DNA from: Ciceribacter thiooxidans
GTDB lineage: Bacteria > Pseudomonadota > Alphaproteobacteria > Rhizobiales > Rhizobiaceae
Assembly (NCBI RefSeq): GCF_014126615.1
Contig: NZ_CP059896.1
Span: 568,501 to 632,500, forward strand
Direction: 5' to 3'
DNA length: 64,000 nt
Shown piece by piece: positions 31,055-40,905 of this stretch. Made by a program: the position numbers and the translations under genes. The notes under the pieces were generated by a model. That model saw only the letters and a list, made by a program, of their open reading frames with translations, was not told where the DNA came from and did not search any database. Position 1 is the stretch's first letter, and each line of letters begins with the position of its first letter.

Positions 31055-33268
31055 TCAGTTTTCTGGTTCGAGCATGATGACGGCGAGCGGTGGCAGGGAC
31101 AGCGTCGCGGTTATATGTCCGTCCGGGGTGCGCTCGGCGGTCACCCTGCCACCGTTCCCCTTGCCGCTGCCGCCATAGATCTCGGCGTCTGTATTCAGGA
31201 TTTCGCGCCACCGCCCGGCGATCGACAGCGGCACGGGAAAGCGTTCATGATAGACCGGCGTCAGGTTCGCGATGACGGCGACCGGCTTTTCGCCCGGCGC
31301 CCTGCGCAGCCAGGCAAAGACGGATCGGTCCTGATCGTCGGCGATCAGCCATTCGAAACCGTCGCCCTCGCAGTCGCGCGCATGAAGCGCCGGCTTGGCG
31401 CGGTAGGTCAGGTTGAGGTCACGGACCAGCCGCCGCATCCCCTCGTGGAGGGCGTATTGCAGGAGGTTCCAGTCGAGGGCGCGCGCCTCGCTCCACTCGC
31501 TCCATTGGGCGAATTCCTGGCCCATGAAGAGGAGCTTCTTGCCCGGATAGCCCCACATGAAAGCGTAATAGGTGCGCAGGTTGGCGAATTTCTGCCAGTC
31601 GTCGCCCGGCATCTTGGCGATCATCGAGCCTTTGCCGTGCACCACCTCGTCATGGGAAATGGGCAGAACGAAGTTTTCCGAGAAAGCATAGAGCAGCCCG
31701 AAGGTGATTTCCTGATGGTGGAACTTCCGGTGCACGGGCTCGCGCGAGAAATAGCTCAGCGTGTCGTGCATGAAACCCATGTTCCACTTGAAGCCGAAGC
31801 CGAGGCCACCTTCATGCACCGGCTGCGAGACCTTCGGCCAGGACGTGGATTCTTCCGCGATGGTCATGACCTCTGGATGGCTGCCGTAGACGTGGGTGTT
31901 CATCTTCTGGAGGAAGCGCACCGCCTCGAGGTTCTCACGGCCGCCATACTCGTTCGGGACCCACTCGCCTTCCTTGCGGGAATAGTCGAGGTAGAGCATC
32001 GAGGCGACCGCATCGACGCGAAGCCCGTCGACATGAAACTTCTCGGCCCAGTAGAGCGCGTTGTTGACGAGATAGGAGAGAACCTCGACGCGGCCGAAAT
32101 TGTAGATGGCCGTGTTCCAGTCCGGGTGAAAACCCTGCCGCGGATCCTCGTGCTCGTAGAGTGCCGTGCCGTCGAACCAGCGAAGCCCGTGGGCATCGGT
32201 CGGAAAATGCGCCGGCACCCAGTCGAGGATGACGCCGAGCCCAACCTTGTGGCAGCCGTTGACGAAGCGGGCGAAGCCTTCCGGCTCCCCGAACCGTGCC
32301 GTCGGCGCATAGAGCCCGGTCGTCTGGTATCCCCAGGAGGGATCGTAGGGATGTTCGGAAACCGGCAGGAACTCGATGTGGGTGAAGCCCATGTCGACGC
32401 AATAGGGGATCAGCCGTTCGGCAAGTTCGTCCCAGCTCAGCATGCCGCCGTCGTCGCGGCGCTGCCATGATCCCGGATGCACCTCGTAGATGCTCATCGG
32501 CTGGCGCCGCTTGTCGACCGAAGCCCAGTGCTTGCGGTGCGGTTCGTCGTCCCATGTCTGGTCGAGTTCGGCGGCCGTGATCGACGCGTTCTTCGGGCGC
32601 AACTCGGCCTTTCGGGCATAGGGATCTGCCTTCAACGGCAGAAGCTCGCCCTGCTTGCCGATGATCTCGAACTTGTAGGCCGATCCCGGCCGGACGTCGG
32701 GCGCGAAGATTTCCCATATGCCGGTGTCGCGGCGCAGCCGCATCACGTGCCGGCGCCCGTCCCAATCGTTGAAGTCGCCGACGACGGAAACGCGCTGCGC
32801 ATTCGGTGCCCAGACGGCGAAGTGGAAGCCGTCGACGCCCTGATGACGCATCGGATGGGCACCCATCTTGTCGAACAGGCGCAGATGCGAGCCTTCCTTC
32901 AGCAGGTAGTCGTCCATGGGGCCGAGTACCGGCCAGAAGCTGTAGGGATCGGTGACCATCCATTCGGCGTCGCCCCGTGCGGCGCGATAGCGGATGGGCT
33001 GAAATGTGGTGATGGAAACAGGCCCGTCAAAAAAGCCCGCCGGATGCAGGCAGGCCAGGGTTCCGATCGGCGTGCCGTCGAGCGCGAATGCCTCGATCGC
33101 CTCCGCTCCCGGAACGAAGCAGCGCGCCCGGAAACCCGCTTTTGTCTCATGGACGCCGAGGAGGGCGAAGGGATCCTCGTGCCTGCTCTTGACGATTGCC
33201 TCGATTTCGGAGGCGGAGACCTGATCCGCCTTGTCGGGTTCCCTGACCTTCTTCGGCGCTTTTGTCAT
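31055..33268 (-). CDS. glgB: 1,4-alpha-glucan branching enzyme
   Basis: The 737-residue GH13 enzyme introduces alpha-1,6 branches. It has the two N-terminal modules of group-1 branching enzymes (a CBM48 domain is seen at FAVWAPNAQRVSVVGDFNDW), then the barrel with VILDWVPAHFPTD, GLRVDAVASMLYLDYSR (Asp nucleophile), IAEESTSWP (Glu) and PISHDEVVHGKGSM. A short Lys-rich N-terminus precedes the first module. Its start codon overlaps the stop of glgP in TGATG. Confidence 0.98.
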   Translation of the reverse strand: MTKAPKKVREPDKADQVSASEIEAIVKSRHEDPFALLGVHETKAGFRARCFVPGAEAIEAFALDGTPIGTLACLHPAGFFDGPVSITTFQPIRYRAARGDAEWMVTDPYSFWPVLGPMDDYLLKEGSHLRLFDKMGAHPMRHQGVDGFHFAVWAPNAQRVSVVGDFNDWDGRRHVMRLRRDTGIWEIFAPDVRPGSAYKFEIIGKQGELLPLKADPYARKAELRPKNASITAAELDQTWDDEPHRKHWASVDKRRQPMSIYEVHPGSWQRRDDGGMLSWDELAERLIPYCVDMGFTHIEFLPVSEHPYDPSWGYQTTGLYAPTARFGEPEGFARFVNGCHKVGLGVILDWVPAHFPTDAHGLRWFDGTALYEHEDPRQGFHPDWNTAIYNFGRVEVLSYLVNNALYWAEKFHVDGLRVDAVASMLYLDYSRKEGEWVPNEYGGRENLEAVRFLQKMNTHVYGSHPEVMTIAEESTSWPKVSQPVHEGGLGFGFKWNMGFMHDTLSYFSREPVHRKFHHQEITFGLLYAFSENFVLPISHDEVVHGKGSMIAKMPGDDWQKFANLRTYYAFMWGYPGKKLLFMGQEFAQWSEWSEARALDWNLLQYALHEGMRRLVRDLNLTYRAKPALHARDCEGDGFEWLIADDQDRSVFAWLRRAPGEKPVAVIANLTPVYHERFPVPLSIAGRWREILNTDAEIYGGSGKGNGGRVTAERTPDGHITATLSLPPLAVIMLEPEN

Positions 33269-35730
33269 CAGGCTCTCCAGATGTCCGCGGTGTATTGCCT
33301 GATCGTGCGGTCAGAGGAGAACCAACCCATGCGGGCAGTGTTGCGGATCGTCTTGGCGTACCAGGCAGAAGGATCAGTCCAGATCGCGTCGACCTGGCGC
33401 TGCGCTTTCGCATAGGCGTCGAAGTCGGCGGCGACCATGAACCAGTCGTGCTGGTACAGACCGTCGACCAGGTCGGAGAAGCGGTCGCGGTCGTCGGGGG
33501 AGAAAACCCCGGCGGAAATCGCCGAAAGGGCCTGGGCGAGTTCCGGCGACGATTCGATGATCGCCCGTGGGTTATGGCCGTCAGAGCGGGCGGCTGCGAC
33601 CTCGTCGGCGGTCATTCCGAAGATCACGATGTTTTCCTCTCCGACGTGTTCAAGCATCTCGACATTGGCACCATCGAGCGTGCCGATGGTGAGCGCCCCG
33701 TTCAACGCGAACTTCATGTTTCCGGTTCCCGACGCCTCCATGCCGGCCGTCGAGATCTGCTCGGAGAGATCTGCCGCCGGCACCATGATTTCGGCCAGTG
33801 AAACGTTGTAGTTGGGGATGAACACCACCTTCAGGAGGCCGCGCACGGAAGGGTCGTTGTTGATTACGCGGGCGACGTCGTTCGCCAGTTTGATGATCAG
33901 TTTGGCATTGTGGTAGCTCGGCGCCGCCTTGCCGGCGAGCAGCTTCACCCGCGGCACCCAGTCCCGTTCGGGATGGGAGCGGATCTGGTCGTAAAGCGAG
34001 ATCGCCTCGATGATGTTGAGCAACTGCCGCTTGTATTCGTGAATGCGCTTGATCTGGATGTCGAAGAGCGCCGAAGGGTCGATGCGGACGCCCATGCGGC
34101 TCAGCACCAGATTGGAAAGCCGCTCCTTGTTCGCGCGTTTGATCGCCGCGAACTTCTCCTGGAAAGCGCGATCGTCGGCAAAGGCGTCGAGCGGCCGGAG
34201 CTTTTCGACGTCATCCTTGAAATCAGGACCGATCGTCTCGGCCACGAGGTTGGTCAGGCCGGGATTGCACTGCATCAGCCAGCGGCGTGGCGTGATGCCG
34301 TTCGTCTTGTTGTTAATGCGGTCGGGATAGAGCTTGTGAAGATCAGCGAACACCGTCTGTTTCATCAGCTCTGTGTGGAGGGCGGAGACGCCGTTGACGC
34401 TGTGCGAGGCCATGAAGGCGAGATTGCCCATGCGCACGCGGCGGCTGCCGCTCTCGTCGATCAGCGATATGTGGGCGATCTCCTGATCGCTGAAATGCCG
34501 GCTGCGGCGTGCATCGAGCAGCACCTTGGCGTTGATCTCGTAGACGAGTTGCATGTGGCGCGGCAGCAGGCGTTCGAAGAGCGGTACCGGCCAGCTCTCC
34601 AGTGCCTCCGGCAGAAGCGTATGGTTGGTATAGGAGAAGGTCCGCCAGGTAATCTCCCAGGCCTGGTCGAAGTCCAGTCCGTGCATGTCGCAGAGAAGGC
34701 GCATCAGTTCGGCGACGGAGACGGCCGGATGCGTGTCGTTCAGCTGGATTGCCACCTTGTCCGGCAGCGAGACGAGAGAATTTCCCTGCTGGAGATGCCG
34801 TCGCAGAATGTCCTGCAGCGAAGCGGAGCAGAAGAAATACTCCTGGCGCAGGCGCAGTTCCTGCCCGGCCGGCGTCGCGTCTGCTGGATAAAGCACGCGC
34901 GTCAGCGTTTCGGCCTTGTTGCTCTCGCGCAGCGCGCCGATGTGGTCGCCGGCGTTGAACGCGTCGAGAAGGATCGGGTCGATCGGCTGGGCGGACCAGA
35001 GGCGCAGCGTGTTGACGCGCGCGCCGCGCCAGCCGACGACCGGTGTGTCGTAGCCGGTCGCAATGACCCGCTCGGCGGGCTTCCAGACATAGCGGCGCGG
35101 CTCGTCGGGCCCGCCGTTCGTTTCGACCGCCCCTCCGAAACCGATTTCATAAGAGCTTTCGCGGCGTTCGAATTCCCACGGATTGCCGTGGGCGAGCCAG
35201 GTCTCGGGAAGCTCGACCTGCCAGCCGTCCGCCATCTGCTGACGGAAGAGCCCGTGAACATAACGGATGCCGTAGCCGTAAGCGGGAATGTCGACGGTCG
35301 CCATCGATTCCATGAAACAGGCGGCGAGCCGTCCGAGGCCGCCGTTGCCGAGCGCTGCGTCCGGCTCCAGTTCGGCGATGATGTCGAAGTCGACGCCGAG
35401 GGAGACGAGTGCCTCGCGGACCTCGTCCATCAATCCAAGGTTCGAAACCGCGTCGCGCATCAGGCGACCGATCAGGAACTCGAGTGAAAGATAATAGACG
35501 CGCTTGCCGTTCGTCCTGTAGGTCTCTCGCGTCGAGTCCATCCATTTGTCGATGATGCGTCCGCGGATCGCCAGAATGGTCGCGGTGAGCCAGTCGTGCG
35601 GCGTTGCGACCTTGGCGTCCTTGCCGATCCCATAGGTCAGGTGCTCGATAATTTCCGCGGCAAGAACATCGGGGCTGGAGATGCGGGGTGTCGGTTGCAG
35701 CAGATCGGCATTGCCTTTGGGCTTCGTCAT
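33268..35730 (-). CDS. glgP: glycogen/starch/alpha-glucan phosphorylase
   Basis: The 820-residue enzyme cuts terminal alpha-1,4 bonds with phosphate to give glucose-1-phosphate. The pyridoxal phosphate site EASGTGNMKFALNGALTIG holds the Schiff-base Lys. N-terminal segments YYLSLEFLIGRLM and EPDAALGNGGLGRLAACF are typical. The start MTKPKGNADLL gives the expected length, although the ribosome site is modest (GAGAAG). It is the first gene of the glycogen operon, so its leader controls all six genes. No obvious operator is seen upstream. Confidence 0.97.
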   Translation of the reverse strand: MTKPKGNADLLQPTPRISSPDVLAAEIIEHLTYGIGKDAKVATPHDWLTATILAIRGRIIDKWMDSTRETYRTNGKRVYYLSLEFLIGRLMRDAVSNLGLMDEVREALVSLGVDFDIIAELEPDAALGNGGLGRLAACFMESMATVDIPAYGYGIRYVHGLFRQQMADGWQVELPETWLAHGNPWEFERRESSYEIGFGGAVETNGGPDEPRRYVWKPAERVIATGYDTPVVGWRGARVNTLRLWSAQPIDPILLDAFNAGDHIGALRESNKAETLTRVLYPADATPAGQELRLRQEYFFCSASLQDILRRHLQQGNSLVSLPDKVAIQLNDTHPAVSVAELMRLLCDMHGLDFDQAWEITWRTFSYTNHTLLPEALESWPVPLFERLLPRHMQLVYEINAKVLLDARRSRHFSDQEIAHISLIDESGSRRVRMGNLAFMASHSVNGVSALHTELMKQTVFADLHKLYPDRINNKTNGITPRRWLMQCNPGLTNLVAETIGPDFKDDVEKLRPLDAFADDRAFQEKFAAIKRANKERLSNLVLSRMGVRIDPSALFDIQIKRIHEYKRQLLNIIEAISLYDQIRSHPERDWVPRVKLLAGKAAPSYHNAKLIIKLANDVARVINNDPSVRGLLKVVFIPNYNVSLAEIMVPAADLSEQISTAGMEASGTGNMKFALNGALTIGTLDGANVEMLEHVGEENIVIFGMTADEVAAARSDGHNPRAIIESSPELAQALSAISAGVFSPDDRDRFSDLVDGLYQHDWFMVAADFDAYAKAQRQVDAIWTDPSAWYAKTIRNTARMGWFSSDRTIRQYTADIWRA

Positions 35731-35907
35731 GTTTTCGCCAGCACTTCTCTCGTTGCGTTGAAACCTTGCGCGGGACGGCAACCACAAAGGGTTGCCGATG
35801 TCAGTTTACGCATCGTTCTCAAGCACGTGCAACAGACGAATTTCGCAAGCGCGCAAATGGCTGCCCCGCTCACGGGACGTCGACGGAGCATTTTCGCGAT
35901 GCCTGAA

Positions 35908-35943
35908 AAGAAGAAAAACCGCGCCGTTTCCGACGCGGTTTTC
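35908..35943 (-). terminator. Rho-independent terminator after the Tad-like gene
   Basis: Read on the minus strand, an 11-bp stem (AAACCGCGTCG with CGGCGCGGTTT, one wobble) and GAAA loop are followed by TTCTTCTTTTC. It separates the vWA gene from the glycogen operon. Confidence 0.9.
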
Positions 35944-35966
35944 CGAGATTTCCATCACTCTCCGGC

Positions 35967-37160
35967 CTAGTTGGTGAGCCGGGTCATTGTCTCGGTTGCC
36001 TTCTCGCCGATCTCCTTGAAGGCGGCGACGAGGTCCGATGCATTCTGGGCGTCGAAATAGTGCGAGGTGTCGGTGGCGCAATACTGCAGGAGAGCCCGTC
36101 CTCGATCCGGCGCCATGAAGGCGATGGTGTAGATTTCGATGCCCGCGGTTTTCGCCGAGTCGCAAGTCTTCTTCGTCGCGGTGTCTGCGCTCGAGTAGTT
36201 GTTGTCGCCGTCGGTCATGAAGACGATGAACTTGCTCGGGCTGGTCTCGCCGTTCATCTTCTCATGCGCAGCATTCTCGGTGCTGCCGGAGAGCGCCTTG
36301 TAGGCCGTCGCCATGGCGGCGGATGAGTCGGTGCCGCCGGTGGCCGTCAGCGCGTTGACGTATTTGACCACGTTGGTTGTGCCCCAGGCGAATGAGGTCG
36401 GCGTCTGCATCGAACTGTTGTAGGATACGGCGGCCGTGCGGACATACTTGGCGTCTGGATCGGCCGTGTCGAGCTGGGTCGCCAGGTCCCTGACCGCGAA
36501 TTTCAAGGCCTCGATCTTGGTGTAGTATTTCGTGCACGAATAGGCCCAGCCGTAGCGCGTGTAGCACGTGCCCGTATAGGTCTCGTTCGTGTCCTCGCCC
36601 ATCGAGCCCGAACGGTCGAGGACCATGTACATCGACAGTGGGTTCTTCGTCTCGGCCGTGGCGCTCTGGGCAGAACTCGTGACACTCACGCGAACCGTCT
36701 CGTAGCCGAGAAGACCGGTGAACGGGGTCATCGGCACGTCGTAGTAACTGTTCACAGTCACGTCGTAGATTTCGCCGGAGCCGTTCGGTGTGCGCTCGAC
36801 CGTTCCGACGGCGGCTTCCTCGAGCTTGGCCTGCATCTCTTCTTCCGTCAGGCCGAGTTCGGCCGCACTCGGTGCGACGCTGTTGGCCGTCTGAGCGGCC
36901 ATGAATTTCTTGGCGAGCGCAATCGCCTCGTCGTTCGTGAGGCCCTTGCCCGACATTCCGGTCGCCGCGGCGAGGGCTGCGGAATCTGCCGCATCCTGCA
37001 GGGCGCCCTTGACCTGGACGATCTTGGTCAGGTCCATCGCCACGCCTGCCGCGGCAAGGGAAACCGGCAGAAGCAGCGCGGTCATCACGCCGAAATTGCC
37101 ACTGCGGTTCCTGAGGAAACGCAGGAGAGTACGCTTATTCTCTTCGAGGCCGATCATCAT
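35967..37160 (-). CDS. TadE/TadG-like pilus assembly protein with vWA domain
   Basis: The 397-residue protein starts with a short basic stretch and one membrane helix (RNRSGNFGVMTALLLPVSLAAAGVAMDL), the TadG/TadE-type N-terminus, followed by an exported coil (VQVKGALQDAADSAALAAA). The second half is a von Willebrand A domain with the metal-site motif VLDRSGSM and the later MTDGDNNYSS. TadG-like proteins are minor pilins or assembly factors of Flp pili, or free-standing envelope vWA proteins. No other tad genes are nearby. Four Cys residues lie around the YTGTCYTRYGWAYSC segment, which might form disulfides. Confidence 0.86.
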   Translation of the reverse strand: MMIGLEENKRTLLRFLRNRSGNFGVMTALLLPVSLAAAGVAMDLTKIVQVKGALQDAADSAALAAATGMSGKGLTNDEAIALAKKFMAAQTANSVAPSAAELGLTEEEMQAKLEEAAVGTVERTPNGSGEIYDVTVNSYYDVPMTPFTGLLGYETVRVSVTSSAQSATAETKNPLSMYMVLDRSGSMGEDTNETYTGTCYTRYGWAYSCTKYYTKIEALKFAVRDLATQLDTADPDAKYVRTAAVSYNSSMQTPTSFAWGTTNVVKYVNALTATGGTDSSAAMATAYKALSGSTENAAHEKMNGETSPSKFIVFMTDGDNNYSSADTATKKTCDSAKTAGIEIYTIAFMAPDRGRALLQYCATDTSHYFDAQNASDLVAAFKEIGEKATETMTRLTN

Positions 37161-37421
37161 GTTCTTCCGTCATAGAAGGGTGACGAAAAGCTAATAGACG
37201 GCAGACCTTCCTTTCGAATTAAACGAAACGGTAAAATTTTAGCGAAAGCTCCTTTAGCCGATTGTTCGATCCGCCGGATTCCGGGGCTTTTGCCCGCCGA
37301 GCGAAGGCTCAGGCGCACACACCTCGCGAACGGTCGAGGCCAAGCCGATGATCCGGAACGAGTTTTTCTCAGACGATGTGAGGCGGGAGCGCCGTTCGCG
37401 CCTCCGCGAAAAAATGTTGGA
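37161..37421. other. intergenic region upstream of the Tad-like gene
   Basis: This holds the upstream region of the vWA gene on the minus strand. It is AT-rich near 37190-37250 (AATTAAACGAAACGGTAAAATTTTAG). I see no gene and no clear terminator for the transglutaminase gene that ends at 37422. Confidence 0.4.
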
Positions 37422-38300
37422 CTAGCTCGTCGGAACGACGTCGACGGCCTGGATCGTCTGCTGTCCGCCGTAGCTCTTGAGCACACCGATCACGGGGGCA
37501 ACGTCGCTATAGTCGCGGCCGTAGGCGACCACGATGTGATCGGTGCCGGCGGCGATGTCGTTGGTCGGATCGAGTTCGAGCCATCCGGTCTCCTTGCCGC
37601 ACCATACGCGGACCCAGGCATGCATGGCATCGGCGCCCTCGAGCCGTGGCTGGCCCGGGGGCGGGATCGTCCGCAGGAAGCCGCTGACATAGCCGGCGGG
37701 GATACCGAGGCTCCTGAGCGCAACGATCATCACATGGGCGAAGTCCTGGCAGACGCCTCTCCTCAGCGCAAAGGCATCCTCCGGCGATGTATCGACGGTG
37801 GTGGCGTCCGGGTCGTAGTGGAAGTCGGTATGAATTCGTGCGCAGAGTTCCTCTGCAACCTGCCGGACGGTCCGGTCCGCATAGAAGCCCGCGCGGGCAT
37901 AGCCCGCGATCGTCGCCACATCGCCGAGGCGAGGGCTCGGTCCCAGGAAGTGATGCGGAGAATCGAGATCGAGTGACCACAGATCGGCGAGCTCTTCCGC
38001 GAGGCCTGCGAGCGTCGGGGAAACGTCCGCGTGGACCGGCCGGGCATCGACGATCACCCGTGCCTGCATGCGGATGTCGAGAGATTGGTGGGGGGAGCGC
38101 AGCGCGATCGTCGTGGCCGGGTGGCCGAAGAAATCGGTGAAGCGCGTCGTCTCGTCCGGCTTCGGCTCGATCGTCACTGCACCGGCGACCAACCGCTGTC
38201 TGCCGGGCAGCGAGAGTGGAAGCACCCGCAGGATGTGGTGCGATCCGGAGGCGGGAACGTCGTAGCGATAGCCCATATGAAGCGAGAGATCGTACTGCAT
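37422..38300 (-). CDS. transglutaminase-like cysteine hydrolase family protein
   Basis: The 292-residue protein has the bacterial transglutaminase-like N-terminal domain followed by a papain-like core: Cys in LRRGVCQDFAHVMI, His in ADAMHAWVRVW and Asp in WLELDPTND, the full triad. There is no signal peptide. Its partner, three bases upstream, is a fused ATP-grasp/alpha-E protein. Comparative work has proposed that such sets make or cut peptide-like bonds, but the substrate is not established. I infer a joint function from operon structure. Confidence 0.88.
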   Translation of the reverse strand: MQYDLSLHMGYRYDVPASGSHHILRVLPLSLPGRQRLVAGAVTIEPKPDETTRFTDFFGHPATTIALRSPHQSLDIRMQARVIVDARPVHADVSPTLAGLAEELADLWSLDLDSPHHFLGPSPRLGDVATIAGYARAGFYADRTVRQVAEELCARIHTDFHYDPDATTVDTSPEDAFALRRGVCQDFAHVMIVALRSLGIPAGYVSGFLRTIPPPGQPRLEGADAMHAWVRVWCGKETGWLELDPTNDIAAGTDHIVVAYGRDYSDVAPVIGVLKSYGGQQTIQAVDVVPTS

Positions 38301-38303
38301 GGG

Positions 38304-40715
38304 CTAACCGAGATACGTTCGGGCGAGCATGTCCGACAGTCGTTCCAGATCGCGCTCGAGGTCGCGATAGACGTTGCTGTCCATCATGTCCGCGGTCATG
38401 ACGGAGAGGCTCGACTGCAGCCGTGTCGCCTCGCGAAGCAGGGGTGACATCTGGCCGTTCACCCGGGCGCCGGGGAGCTGCTCCACCTCCGCGCGGATCT
38501 CGTTCAGCTGGAAGAGGATCGAGCGCGGGTTCAAGGGGTCGAGCGCCAGGAGATCGGTGACGGTCAGGCGCGTGGTGCTGACATTGTAGCGGCGGCGGTG
38601 GGTCATGACATTGTCGCCGATTTCGAGCGCCATGTCGAAGGCGCCGTCCGGAGCGTCGTCGCCGGTCATGTGCCCGAGCAGGCGTGTCATGTGCAGGCCA
38701 CGCTCCAGATAGCGCCCCGTCGCGAGAAAGCGCCAGCCGGTGAAACGGTACATGTTCTCGTGCACCAGGCCGGCGAAACCAGCGAGCTTGCGCAGGAGGA
38801 TGGTCATCGCGTGCGTGGCGTCGTCGCCCGGCCTTACCGTCTCGCGGAAGCGCCGGGTGGTCTTGGCGAGATCGTTGAGCGCGAGCCAGCCGTCCGGAGA
38901 AAAGCGGTCGCGGATATTGCTTGCGGAATAGACGGCGCTGTCTACGTTGCCGACGAGGCTTTCCGGGACGCCACGGTCCATGGCGATGTCGAGTGTCGAG
39001 AGATAGCGCGTGACATAGGCGAGCAACGGCTGGTCGGGATCTGCGGACTCGGCAAAGCGCGCATGCCAGGCGCGGAGAATGCGTAGAGCGCCTTCGGACC
39101 GTTCGATGTAGCGGCCGAGCCAGTAGAGATTGTCGGCCGCACGGCTCGGCAGGCTGCCCGGCACGTTGCGGGGCACGTCCGTATCGGTCGGGAGCAGCGT
39201 CGCGGGTGCGACCGGATTGGCGCTGACGATCCAGACATCGGCGGCACCGCCTCCTGACTGCATGGCGATCGCCGCCGCATCGCTGCCATTGCCGATGCGG
39301 GCGAAGCCGCCCGGCATGATCTGCCAGCCGTCGCGTGTCCGGGCGGCATAGACCCGCAGACTCATTGGCCGCGGCGTGAGCCTGCCCTCCACCATCGCCG
39401 GCGTGGTCGAGAGTGTTACGGCTTCCTGGCCCACCAGGCGCGCGCCGTCGGAAGCGAGCCATTCGGTCATCGAGTGGTGTGCGCCGTCGAGCAGTGTCGA
39501 GCCGCGCACCGACTGGCCGTTGTCGTCGAAGAACGGAAGCCGCGAAAAGGCCGGGCCGATCACCATGCGGTCGATATTGGCGGCGACGTGGGTACGCTCC
39601 GCGGCCTGGCCGCACCACCACGTTGCGATCGTCGGGAGGGCAAGGTCCTCGCCGAGAAGCCGACGGCAGATGCCGGGAACGAAGGCGAGCAGGGCGCGCG
39701 TTTCGAGGATGCCGGAGCCGAGCGCGTTGACGAAGGAGACCGAGCCGTTGCGCACCGCCTGCACCATGCCGGGCGTGCCGATGCGGGAATCCTGGTCGAG
39801 CTCCAACGGATCGGCATAGGCTGCGTCAAGCCGGCGCCAGAGCACGCTGACCGGCTTCAGTCCTGCAACAGTCCGCACCATCACCCGTCCGTCGACGATG
39901 GCGAGGTCTTCGCCTTCGAGGAGCATGATGCCGAGATAACGGGCGATGAAGGCGTGCTCAAAATAGGTCTCGGTCGCCGGTCCGGGGGTGAGCACCGCGA
40001 CGCGATCCTCGGAACTCCGTCGTTGCTCCATCAGGGCCTCGCGGAAGGCGCCGAAAAAGGAGGCCAGGCGATGCACGCGCGTCTCGCCGTAGAGTTCCGC
40101 GAAGGCGCGGCTCGCCGCGACGCGGTTTTCCAGAGCAAAGCCCGCCCCGGAGGGTGCCTGTGTGCGGTCGGCGAGCACCCACCAGTTGCCGTCCGGACCT
40201 CGGCCGATCTCGAAGGAACAAAAGTGCAGGAAATGGCCGCTGGCCGGCGGCACGCCGACGAGCGGGCGCAGGAATTCCGCATTGCCGGCAACCAGGGCCG
40301 GCGGCAGGAAGCCCTCCTGCACCAGCCTGTTCTCGCCGTAGATGTCGGCGGTGATCGCCTCGAGCAGGTCGGCACGCTGGACGAGCCCCGCGGCGATGCC
40401 CTGCCATTCCTTTTCGTCGATGAGTACGGGGATGTGCGAGAACGGCCAGGCACGGTCGCTCATGCCGGTCGCCCCGTAGGCGCGGTAGAAGACGCCGGCA
40501 TCCCGCAGATAGCGATCGGCGCGGGCGAAGCGTTCGTGAAGTTCGTGATCCGGCATCGCTTCGATCGCCGAAACGAAGGAACGCCAGACCGGACGGACCT
40601 TCCCCGAGGGATCGACCATTTCGTCGGCGACGCCGGGCAGCGGACGGTAGCCTGCCGTCCGTCCTGCTCCGCTCTCGTCTGCGGTGCTGTCGCCCGCGGC
40701 CGGAAGGCTCGTCAT
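38304..40715 (-). CDS. circularly permuted ATP-grasp protein fused to an alpha-E domain
   Basis: The 803-residue protein joins two families. The first about 490 residues form a circularly permuted type-2 ATP-grasp domain (DUF404/DUF407; segments HELHERFARADRYLRDAG, LHFCSFEIGRGPDG, VVEGRL-like metal loops), expected to activate a carboxylate with ATP. From about residue 500 begins the alpha-helical alpha-E domain (DUF403) with its signature LPSRAADNLYWLGRYIERSE. These often occur as two adjacent genes. I start it at MTSLPAAG; a GTG nine codons upstream is possible. The transglutaminase gene follows in the same operon. Confidence 0.85.
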   Translation of the reverse strand: MTSLPAAGDSTADESGAGRTAGYRPLPGVADEMVDPSGKVRPVWRSFVSAIEAMPDHELHERFARADRYLRDAGVFYRAYGATGMSDRAWPFSHIPVLIDEKEWQGIAAGLVQRADLLEAITADIYGENRLVQEGFLPPALVAGNAEFLRPLVGVPPASGHFLHFCSFEIGRGPDGNWWVLADRTQAPSGAGFALENRVAASRAFAELYGETRVHRLASFFGAFREALMEQRRSSEDRVAVLTPGPATETYFEHAFIARYLGIMLLEGEDLAIVDGRVMVRTVAGLKPVSVLWRRLDAAYADPLELDQDSRIGTPGMVQAVRNGSVSFVNALGSGILETRALLAFVPGICRRLLGEDLALPTIATWWCGQAAERTHVAANIDRMVIGPAFSRLPFFDDNGQSVRGSTLLDGAHHSMTEWLASDGARLVGQEAVTLSTTPAMVEGRLTPRPMSLRVYAARTRDGWQIMPGGFARIGNGSDAAAIAMQSGGGAADVWIVSANPVAPATLLPTDTDVPRNVPGSLPSRAADNLYWLGRYIERSEGALRILRAWHARFAESADPDQPLLAYVTRYLSTLDIAMDRGVPESLVGNVDSAVYSASNIRDRFSPDGWLALNDLAKTTRRFRETVRPGDDATHAMTILLRKLAGFAGLVHENMYRFTGWRFLATGRYLERGLHMTRLLGHMTGDDAPDGAFDMALEIGDNVMTHRRRYNVSTTRLTVTDLLALDPLNPRSILFQLNEIRAEVEQLPGARVNGQMSPLLREATRLQSSLSVMTADMMDSNVYRDLERDLERLSDMLARTYLG

Positions 40716-40905
40716 CGTTCTTTCAAGGTCCCCAGGCGTCACACGCGTTGTCCGGCCGCGGCCCGGCTATAGCCGAGATGGCCGTCACCGACAATCCGGC
40801 AGACAGTGCCTACCGGAAGAGCCCGAAGCAAGCCTCGGTGGCCGGGAAATGACCTCGGGGATCGTCGCCGCAGGGTACACGGCGACGACCGGGAAGACCT
40901 GGACC

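Noticed and set aside
37507..39621. A 704-codon minus-strand frame crossing the transglutaminase and ATP-grasp genes
   Set aside because: It runs across two well-supported genes in another frame and is Arg/Pro-rich, typical of a shadow frame in GC-rich DNA.
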